A stretch of 64,000 nucleotides of DNA from Paraburkholderia rhynchosiae (GTDB lineage Bacteria; Pseudomonadota; Gammaproteobacteria; Burkholderiales; Burkholderiaceae): assembly GCF_002879865.1 (NCBI RefSeq), contig NZ_PNXY01000010.1:124001-188000 (forward strand), in the 5' to 3' direction. This document shows positions 43,818 through 51,247 of the stretch, one piece after another. Position 1 is the stretch's first letter. Each line of letters begins with the position of its first letter. Below the pieces are notes generated by a model that did not search any database, had not been told where the DNA came from, and worked only from the letters and a program-made list of their open reading frames with translations. The translations under genes and the position numbers were made by a program.

Positions 43818-44297
43818 TCAGGTGTTGCGATCCTGACGCCGATAAAGCGCGAGTCCTCTTCTCGCCCGTGCGCGGATCGAACGCTGCACGAGAGGCGACC
43901 AGCCGAGCAGCGCGCCCCTCGCACCCAACGCCTGGCGCATCCACGCCCACAAATCGAACGTATCGCGATGCTCGACGATCAATCCGTCACGGAACGCAAA
44001 GCGCGCCTCGACATGATTGACCACGGGACGGCCGGTCTGACCGAACACATAACCCGCGGTCCAATGCGCGCGGCCGCTATGCTCGTCGGCTTCGATGCTG
44101 TCGAACGTCAGCGAAAAATCCTGCGCGCGCGTGACGAGCATGCGCCACATGTCGCGCACTTCGTCGCCGCGCAATTCGCCAAACGCGGGATCGCTGAAGA
44201 CGGCGTCGTCGGCATAGCAGGCAATCATCGTGGCAGCGTCGCGTCGCTGGAACGCGGTGTAGAAGCGTTCGATCAGTTCGGTGTTGGAATGGCTCAT
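43818..44297 (-). CDS. NTF2-like/SnoaL-like protein
   Basis: 159 residues. The opening TELIERFYTAFQRRDAATMIACYADDAVFSDP is the classic NTF2/SnoaL-like cone-fold start, followed by strand-rich AHWTAGYVFG and FAFRDGLIVEHRDTFDLWAWMRQALG. Members include isomerases, hydrolases and binding proteins, so function is open. The Arg-rich end (SIRARARRGLALYRRQDRN) goes beyond the domain. It stands between nadV and the P4H-like gene on the same strand. Confidence 0.82.
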   Translation of the reverse strand: MSHSNTELIERFYTAFQRRDAATMIACYADDAVFSDPAFGELRGDEVRDMWRMLVTRAQDFSLTFDSIEADEHSGRAHWTAGYVFGQTGRPVVNHVEARFAFRDGLIVEHRDTFDLWAWMRQALGARGALLGWSPLVQRSIRARARRGLALYRRQDRNT

Positions 44298-44449
44298 TGT
44301 TCTGATAGTTGGGTTGCCCGTGTGCTGGTTTGCATGTGCTGGTTCGCCCGCGTTGAAGCGCCCGGCGGAAAACAGATCAAACCGCTCGCGACGGTCGAAA
44401 CCGGCCGGATTGTACCGAATGATCGCGTGCCGGCTTGCATGTCGGGCCG

Positions 44450-45895
44450 CTATGTTTCATCGGCATGCGCGCGAGCCCGGATCTCGGACAACGACACGTC
44501 AACCAGCAGTTTGCCCGAATCGAACACCGTCACCATCGCATCTTCCCACTCGCCTTCGACAGCGCCCGCATCGTCCGATACGAGCGGCAACGTCGTCGTG
44601 CGGTACTCGCCCGATTGACGATTGCGCAACAGCGTAAGCCGTCCTTTCATCGAACGTTTGGTGGCGTCCGTGACCGGATCTTTCGACACGTCGCGCCATT
44701 CGTCGCCGAGGCGAATCGCCGAACACTTCATCGCGAAGCACTGCGTGTCGCGATTGATCTGCTGCAGCAACGCGCCGCCCATGCCGAACACGATGTTGTC
44801 CGCGGCGAAACCCGCATGGTCCATCGCCGCGAGAATCGCCTCGAGCGAGTCGGGATTCACGCCGTCGCCCTGAATCACGCGCACGTTATTGAGCACGCGC
44901 CGCCCTTTGCTGTTCACCGTCGATCCGAACGATGCCTCCAGCGCCCGCAGGGTTTGCAACACAATAGTCTGCGGATCGCCCGAATCCGGCCGGATCACGA
45001 GCATTCCGCCGGAATCGAGCACGGCCTGCTTCAGTTCCGTGCCCCAGACCTTCAACGCGGCGAACAGATCATACGAGTCCGATACCACCGAAACGATTGC
45101 GCCCGGCTTGCCGAACTTCGCGATCATGTTGCGATAGGCGTCGGTCTCACGCTCGCGGCCCCACGACGTGATCGTGCTGTGCTCGGCGGCCGGCACCGAA
45201 AACGCGGACATGCTCTCGTTGTAGTAATAATTCGCGGCCACCACGCCGAGTACGGTGTCGGAGCCCATGAAGCTCACCAGGTGCGCCGCGCCCCCGATCG
45301 CCGCCGATTCCGCACTCGATACGCCGCGCGCACCGAAATCGTGCAGCTTGAACGGCAACTGCGTGAGATCGTCGCTGCTCCTTGCCAGATACGCGCGAAT
45401 CGTCTTGCGCAGATGCCAGCTTTGCGTGGCCACTGTGATCGGATACCACACGCGAAGCAGCATGGTCTCCATATATGAAGCGAGCCAGAACACCCGCGGA
45501 TCGTCGCATTCGACGGTGACGAGCACGTTGTGCGTCGGCACCACCGAGCCTTCGGGCACCGCGCGAATCCGCACCGGCAGATAGCCGTTGTGACGCTCGA
45601 CGATATAACGCCACCCGGCCTCGTTGAACGGCTCGCCATGCGCGGTGAAAAACGCCCTGGCCTGTTCGATCATCGCCGTTGTAATGGGCCGGCACAGGTA
45701 CTCCTTGATCAGCATCTGCAAGCCGAAAAAGAGCGTGCGGTCGTAGCGCCCGCCGCGCGACTCGATGTACGAAAACATCCCTGACGCTTCGGGCGGGTAC
45801 TGGAGATAGTGCGAGGCCTTGTACGAATCCGTGTTCAGAATCGGATTCGACAGAATCGAAGAAACACCGCTAAAACCGCTGGATTCATTGGGCAT
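44450..45895 (-). CDS. nadV: Nicotinamide phosphoribosyltransferase
   Basis: 481 residues, the length of NAMPT/NadV enzymes. LNTDSYKASHYLQYPP, the catalytic-region FHDFG-like KLHDFGARGVSS, GSDTVLGV, VVSDSYDLFAAL, IRPDSGDP and GVNPDSLEAIL are family blocks. Known reaction: nicotinamide plus PRPP gives NMN, the first step of NAD salvage without deamidation. No NMN adenylyltransferase or Nudix gene is nearby. The start MPNESSGF at 45895 is the first reasonable one. Monocistronic. Confidence 0.93.
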   Translation of the reverse strand: MPNESSGFSGVSSILSNPILNTDSYKASHYLQYPPEASGMFSYIESRGGRYDRTLFFGLQMLIKEYLCRPITTAMIEQARAFFTAHGEPFNEAGWRYIVERHNGYLPVRIRAVPEGSVVPTHNVLVTVECDDPRVFWLASYMETMLLRVWYPITVATQSWHLRKTIRAYLARSSDDLTQLPFKLHDFGARGVSSAESAAIGGAAHLVSFMGSDTVLGVVAANYYYNESMSAFSVPAAEHSTITSWGRERETDAYRNMIAKFGKPGAIVSVVSDSYDLFAALKVWGTELKQAVLDSGGMLVIRPDSGDPQTIVLQTLRALEASFGSTVNSKGRRVLNNVRVIQGDGVNPDSLEAILAAMDHAGFAADNIVFGMGGALLQQINRDTQCFAMKCSAIRLGDEWRDVSKDPVTDATKRSMKGRLTLLRNRQSGEYRTTTLPLVSDDAGAVEGEWEDAMVTVFDSGKLLVDVSLSEIRARAHADET

Positions 45896-45970
45896 GGAAA
45901 ACGCCGCGCTCGGCTCGCTGACTGTGGGCTGGCTTTACATGATGCCACGAGCATGATGCCGCCGGCAGGC

Positions 45971-46023
45971 GGCGCCGATCAGCGTCGGTCAAGCTTGCGC
46001 GGGCCGGCGCCGATCAGCGTCGG
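45971..46023. repeat. 18-bp direct repeat
   Basis: GGCGCCGATCAGCGTCGG occurs at 45971-45988 and 46006-46023, separated by 17 bases, between nadV and a small minus-strand gene. No coding or regulatory meaning is evident. Confidence 0.8.
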
Positions 46024-46056
46024 CGCTCATCGGCGTTTGCCGGCGCGTGCCGGACG

Positions 46057-46353
46057 TCAATCCATCTCGTCGAACTCCCGCCGACGGATATCCGCATCGC
46101 GCTCGCCGTTCCTGTCGCGCGAAACCGGCATTTCATACGCGTCGTGCAGCGCGGGGCGCTGAATCTCCGCCTGCGCCTTGCGCTTTATTGCGTCGGCGAT
46201 CACGAGCGTCAACAGATCGACCGGCGCGGCAAACAACGCATGCGGCGCGCGGACATGTCTTTGATAACGGGGACGGGCAACGTTTGCGGCAGTTGCCGTG
46301 GTTGGCTGATTGTGGCGCGGCGCGCAGGCCGGACCGGTAATGTGCGCTTTCAT
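46057..46353 (-). CDS. Small hypothetical protein
   Basis: 98 residues. Not recognised. The first half is rich in Pro, His and Thr; the second contains a helix-like APVDLLTLVIADAIKRKAQAE and a very charged, Arg/Asp/Glu-rich end (RDADIRRREFDEMD). No signal peptide or motif is seen. ATG 46353 has GGGG upstream. The frame is open farther upstream, but that part looks random. It could be a real lineage-specific gene or chance. Confidence 0.4.
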   Translation of the reverse strand: MKAHITGPACAPRHNQPTTATAANVARPRYQRHVRAPHALFAAPVDLLTLVIADAIKRKAQAEIQRPALHDAYEMPVSRDRNGERDADIRRREFDEMD

Positions 46354-47724
46354 GACATACCCCGTACGATGACCCGCTGACAGCTGCATCGCAGCCTCTC
46401 CAGGTCCGCCGTGCCCACGCGAAAGCGCGAACACGGCGCCCGGTCCACCTCGCTTATGCGCCTCTCTATGGAGGCTCTGGCCTTCTCCCCGTTCGTCGCG
46501 CCGGTTGGTCCGGACCGTGCGCTGCCCTTTCCCTGTTTTGCATGTCGCTCGCAAACGTTGCAGCGCGAGGTACCTGTCGTTATCTATTCACCGCTTGCGC
46601 CTCTACAGCCGAAAAAAACCGACGGGGTCAGAGCTCTGCGTCGTCCGGTGGCGAGCAACCGCTTCGCATCGGTTATTCGCCCCGTTTTCTTTGACGTCCG
46701 TTTTTCAATGGCCCCGCCGGAGCCTCGTATCACGCAATGGCTTTCCCCGGCCGCGTCTACGAAGTCCTTGTTGCCGCCAATCGATTCCGCCTTTCCTTCT
46801 CCCTCGACAGACTGGCAGCAACGCATTCGCTGTGAGTCGCTTATTGCAATGGCTATGCCATGCGCGCCGAAGTCCTGCTGCGCCGGGAATCCGCCAATGC
46901 ACCCGCGTTAGCGCCGGGTTGGTCCGACATCCGGTGATTCGTATTCGAGACGCGTTCGAGCCTTCGTGTCACCCGCACCGTGCGGATTTAGCCCATCGCA
47001 TACGTGCTTTATATGCGCGTGGCGTCTGGCGGCGCCGCGCGCCTTCGCTGTTTGCGTTGGACTTCGGTCAAATATGCCGTGATGCCAATGCATTGAAATT
47101 CGTCAAAATCGACGCCGCCGATTTTGTTGCATACCTGAAACATCGGAAATGGCGGAGCGCGTATGCGCGTGACATATTCGCCGCATTTTTTTCGACACAA
47201 TTTGTGGGCCGCCGCGCACAAAGAGGCTTGACGTGTCCTATTTGAAGAGCTTCCAATTGCCACCGGATTCGACGGAATATGGGGCGAGTACTGAATAAAT
47301 GCCGTGGAATCAACAAACATTTCGGCTACTGAATTGTTTGTATAGCATTCCAAAGCGCTTTCGCTTATGGTTAGGTCACACGCCAGTCAGAGCGCGACGA
47401 AAAAGCCAACGAGTTAAGAAACGGTACAAGTGATTCGGGGATGAAATACTCCGGCGGTTCAATGTTGCAGTTGTCCCGTCTGCCGCCAACGTGCGGCACC
47501 TCGCGGCTCACGCCGCCCGCTCCTTGCCCGGCTACAACGTTTACTGTGGATCGGCCATTGCCCGCGCGGCCCACGCAGCGCCCGACGATGGCATCGAGCT
47601 TCACGCCCGACCGTGCGAAACGGACCGGCTGGCTCGTTTATCCGGAGGCCGGGGCGGCTTTCCGGTCTTTGAGAACGTCGAACAGCAGTCCTGAGAGCAG
47701 CATTGAATCGGGGGTAAATGAAAA
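46354..47724. other. Gene-poor stretch upstream of the VpsR-like regulator
   Basis: 1,371 bases without a supportable gene. From about 46560 to 47450 the sequence is visibly less GC-rich than its surroundings, with homopolymer runs such as CATTTTTTTCG. The longest open frame (46505-47245, plus, TTG start) lacks the strong G/C third-position bias of neighbouring genes and has no recognisable motif. It may be a long 5' region, a decayed gene or transferred DNA. Confidence 0.5.
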
Positions 47725-49161
47725 ATGGCTTTCGCACCTGCGGACACCGAACGCACCGTTCTTTACGTCTCGAACTCGCCTGATCAGAAACTCGCGGACT
47801 TCCTCGCCGCATCTGGCTGGCACGCCGTGCACACGAAAAGCACCGCGACCGCGGAACGCATGATCGAGCGCGACAACATCAAGGTCGGTCTCGTCGAACT
47901 GCCTAACGACTGCACGTCGCAGCATCTGTCCGCGCTCGCCTCCTGCATGCGGCGCGCCGAAACGAACTGGGTCGCGCAGATCGCGCCAGGCCAGGCGGAT
48001 AACGAACTCGTCAGCCGCTTCATCCTGGATTACTGCTTCGACTTCGTCACGCGGCCGTGGCTCAACGAGCGGCTCGTGTTCGCGCTCGGCCACGCGCACG
48101 GGCTGTCGGCGCTGCGGCAAGTGCACGTGACGCCGGAACCGTCGCTCGGGCGTCATGGCATGGTCGGTCAATGCGAGGCGATGCAGCAGCTCTACCGGCG
48201 CATCGACAAATGCGGCGCGACGGAAGCGCCGGTGTTCGTCGCCGGCGAATCGGGCACGGGCAAAGAGCTGACTGCGCGCGCGATCCATGAACGCTCGCCG
48301 CGTACCGGCCGGGCGTTCGTCGCCATCAATTGCGCGGCGATTCCGCCGAGCCTGTTGCAGGCCGAACTGTTCGGCCACGAGCGCGGCGCCTTTACCGGCG
48401 CGCTTCAGCGCAAGATCGGCCGGATCGAAAGCGCTCATGAAGGCACGCTGTTTCTGGATGAAATCGGCGACATGCCGCACGAATGCCAGGCCGTCTTGCT
48501 GCGCTTCCTGCAGGAAGGCACGATTGAGCGGCTCGGCGGCAACGGTCCGATCCACGTGGATGTGCGGGTCATTTCGGCAACCCACGTCGACCTCGACAAA
48601 GCGGTTGAAGATGGCCGCTTTCGCGCCGACCTCTATCACCGGCTGTGCGTGCTGCGCCTCATTGAGCCGCCGTTGCGCGAGCGCGGCGGCGACATCAAGC
48701 TACTCGCCAACTATGCACTGAGCATGTACAAGCAGGACGGCGCGCGCAAACTGCGCGGACTGTCGAGCGACGCGATCGTCGCGATGTCGAACTACGCGTG
48801 GCCGGGCAACGTGCGCGAGCTGATCAACTGCGTGCGCCGCGCCGTCGTGATGAGCGAGGGACGCTTCATCACTGCGAGCGACCTCGGCCTGCCCGAGACG
48901 GACAACTGGCCGGCCGTCACACTGGCGGAAATCCGCAGCAAGGCCGAGAAAGATGCGATCGAGCATGCGTTGCAGCGGCATGGCTACAAATTGTCCGAGG
49001 CGGCGGCCGAACTCGGCATCTCGCGCGCCACGCTGTACCGGCTGATGCATGCGGACCGTCTGCATCAGGAGCCGTCAGGCGGCCGCACGTCGAGCGGCGC
49101 CGATGGCGACGACGAGGCCGAGCGGCGGGCGCCTTCACTGATGTCGGCGGCTCCGGCGTAG
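47725..49161 (+). CDS. VpsR-like AAA+ enhancer-binding regulator with degenerate receiver
   Basis: 478 residues. About 8-125 is a receiver-like fold lacking the usual acidic pocket: where a phosphoaccepting Asp is expected there is Glu (GLVELPND), as in VpsR-like proteins. The AAA+ domain has Walker A GESGTGKE, GAFTGA (intact) and FLDEIGDM. A Fis-type helix-turn-helix follows (YKLSEAAAELGISRATLYRLM). Relatives control exopolysaccharide or biofilm genes, some in response to c-di-GMP; that role is inferred here. No histidine kinase or polysaccharide genes are nearby, so it is an orphan with a long upstream region. Confidence 0.82.
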   Translation: MAFAPADTERTVLYVSNSPDQKLADFLAASGWHAVHTKSTATAERMIERDNIKVGLVELPNDCTSQHLSALASCMRRAETNWVAQIAPGQADNELVSRFILDYCFDFVTRPWLNERLVFALGHAHGLSALRQVHVTPEPSLGRHGMVGQCEAMQQLYRRIDKCGATEAPVFVAGESGTGKELTARAIHERSPRTGRAFVAINCAAIPPSLLQAELFGHERGAFTGALQRKIGRIESAHEGTLFLDEIGDMPHECQAVLLRFLQEGTIERLGGNGPIHVDVRVISATHVDLDKAVEDGRFRADLYHRLCVLRLIEPPLRERGGDIKLLANYALSMYKQDGARKLRGLSSDAIVAMSNYAWPGNVRELINCVRRAVVMSEGRFITASDLGLPETDNWPAVTLAEIRSKAEKDAIEHALQRHGYKLSEAAAELGISRATLYRLMHADRLHQEPSGGRTSSGADGDDEAERRAPSLMSAAPA

Positions 49162-49252
49162 CTCGATAGCAGAGACCGCGCCAACCCACGCCGCCTGCGT
49201 CTTGCTGGAGCGATTGCTATGCTGAAGGCAATCGATCCACCCAGGAGCGCGC

Positions 49253-50998
49253 TTGGCCGATCAGCACATCCGGGCGTTGGGCCGCAGCGCGTCGCCGGCT
49301 CATCCTGCGCAGGCGAGCCCGTGCGACGCGCTCGTCATTCGCGCGCAAGTTCACAACCCGCACCGTCCCTGCGCACGTAAGAAGCTTGCGCTGGCCGCGA
49401 CGGTCCTCGGTTCGAGCATGGCGTTCATTGACAGCTCCGTGGTCAACGTCGCCTTGCCAGCGCTGCAGGCGGAGCTGCACGCGAGCGTCGCGGCGATGCA
49501 GTGGGTCGTCGACGCCTATCTGCTCTTTCTCGGCGCGCTCGTGCTGGTGGGCGGCTCGCTCGGCGACACGCTGGGCCGGCGTACCGTGTTCATCGCCGGG
49601 ATCGCGCTGTTCACGCTCGCCTCGATCGGCTGCGGTCTGGCGCCGGCTGCGGGCGCACTGATCGCGGCACGCGCCGTGCAAGGTGTCGGCGCCGCACTGC
49701 TCGTGCCGAGCAGCCTCGCGATCATCGGCGCGGTTTTCGACGATGCGGAGCGCGGCCGGGCGATCGGCACATGGGCAGGCGTCGGTGCGATCACTTCGGC
49801 GCTCGGGCCGGTGGCAGGCGGATGGCTCGTCGACGCGTTCTCGTGGCGGGCCATCTTCTTTCTCAACGTGCCGATTGCGCTCGCGACGACCGTACTTGCG
49901 GCTATTGCCGTCCCAAACAGCCGCAAATTTCGCGCGACAGAATTTCACGCCGCAGAGCCTAGCGATGCTCCGTCTCAGGCTCCGCGGGACGAAAGCGCGG
50001 CGCCCCGGCTCGACTGGCAAGGCGCGCTCGCCGCGACCGCCGGACTCGCCGCGCTGACCTACGGCCTTACGATCGCGTCCACGCGCGGTTTTGCGGACCG
50101 CTGGGTGCTGGCGTCACTGGTTGGCGGCATTGTCGTACTGGGCGCATTTGTCGCAATGGAAGCCCGAACCCGCAACCCGATGACGCCACTCGACGTGTTC
50201 CGCTCGCGCGACTTCGCCGGCGCAAATCTGGTGACCCTGCTGCTCTATTTCGGTCTTGGCGGCGCGTTGTTCTTCCTGCCGTTCACACTGATTCGCGCCT
50301 ATGGTTACAGCGCGACCGAGGCCGGGGCGGCGCTACTGCCGGTGCCGGTCACCATCGGCCTGTTGTCGCGCTTCACCGGCGGTTTGACGAGCCGCTATGG
50401 CGCGCGAGTGCTGCTGAGCGTCGGGCCGCTCGTCGCGGCCAGCGGATTTGCGATGCTCGCACTGCCGTGGGTAGATGGCGAATACTGGCGCGGCTTTTTC
50501 CCGGCGCTGACCGTGCTTGGTCTCGGCATGACGATCACCGTCGCGCCGTTGACTACCACGGTCATGTCGTCCGTGCCGGGCGAGCGCGCTGGCATTGCGT
50601 CGGGCATCAATAACGCAGTCGCGCGCATCGCCGGTCTGCTGGCGATCGCGATGCTCGGCATCGTGTTCGCGTGGTCACACGACGCGGCGCTCGACGCGCG
50701 TCTCGCCGCATTACATGTTCCGCAAGCGGCACACGGCGCACATCCACTGGGTGAGTTCGGCGTGGATAGCGGCGGCGCGGCTGGGGCTGGGGCCGCTGGT
50801 CTAGATGGTCCGTCCCGGACGGAAGGGGTACAAGCTGCGGCGAAAGCTCCGGCCAATGCAAGCGCCGATGCACGGGCCGATGCACGGGCGTACGCTTTAG
50901 GCGCCGCGCTACGCGCCGTGGCGCTGGTGTCCGCCTTGTGTGCAGTCGCGGGGGCGATGCTGGCGGCGGCGATGATCCGAGGGCGGGCACATCAGTAG
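49253..50998 (+). CDS. MFS transporter, DHA2 (EmrB/QacA) type
   Basis: 581 residues from a TTG start behind AGGAGCG. About 14 membrane segments, with FIDSSVVNVALPALQAEL (motif D1), GGSLGDTLGRRTVF (motif A) and GPVAGGWLVDAFSWRAIFFLN (motif C region). A charged loop near 225-250 and an Ala/Gly/Asp-rich insertion before the last helix (ADARADARAYA) are extra. The first 40 residues are polar and unusual, so the true start could be downstream near RKKLALAATVLG. Exporter of unknown substrate. Confidence 0.85.
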   Translation: MADQHIRALGRSASPAHPAQASPCDALVIRAQVHNPHRPCARKKLALAATVLGSSMAFIDSSVVNVALPALQAELHASVAAMQWVVDAYLLFLGALVLVGGSLGDTLGRRTVFIAGIALFTLASIGCGLAPAAGALIAARAVQGVGAALLVPSSLAIIGAVFDDAERGRAIGTWAGVGAITSALGPVAGGWLVDAFSWRAIFFLNVPIALATTVLAAIAVPNSRKFRATEFHAAEPSDAPSQAPRDESAAPRLDWQGALAATAGLAALTYGLTIASTRGFADRWVLASLVGGIVVLGAFVAMEARTRNPMTPLDVFRSRDFAGANLVTLLLYFGLGGALFFLPFTLIRAYGYSATEAGAALLPVPVTIGLLSRFTGGLTSRYGARVLLSVGPLVAASGFAMLALPWVDGEYWRGFFPALTVLGLGMTITVAPLTTTVMSSVPGERAGIASGINNAVARIAGLLAIAMLGIVFAWSHDAALDARLAALHVPQAAHGAHPLGEFGVDSGGAAGAGAAGLDGPSRTEGVQAAAKAPANASADARADARAYALGAALRAVALVSALCAVAGAMLAAAMIRGRAHQ

Positions 50999-51247
50999 CG
51001 TTGCTAATCGCTGCCACGGCAGCGTAGCTCGCTACAGGCAAGCTATTTGCTACCGCTTGTGTCTTTACGCCGGCTGTTGCCTGTCAGCCCGGCCGTCGCC
51101 CAACAACGCCGCAGTTACAGGAACTTGTGCGACGAAAGCCGTGTCGGTTAAGGGATAAACCCAAAGGGCTAAACTCCAAGCCTCCAAACCGGCCGATGCG
51201 TCCCGCAAGCCGTCCGCACCGTAGCCCGTCCGCCCGTCCTACAGCCT

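Noticed and set aside
46505..47245. 246-codon plus-strand open frame in the gene-poor region
   Set aside because: TTG start without ribosome-binding site, weak third-position G/C bias and no recognisable motif; kept only as part of a finding.
47441..47863. 140-codon plus-strand open frame overlapping the VpsR-like start
   Set aside because: Ser/Pro/Arg/Thr-rich translation, overlaps a well-supported gene in another frame.
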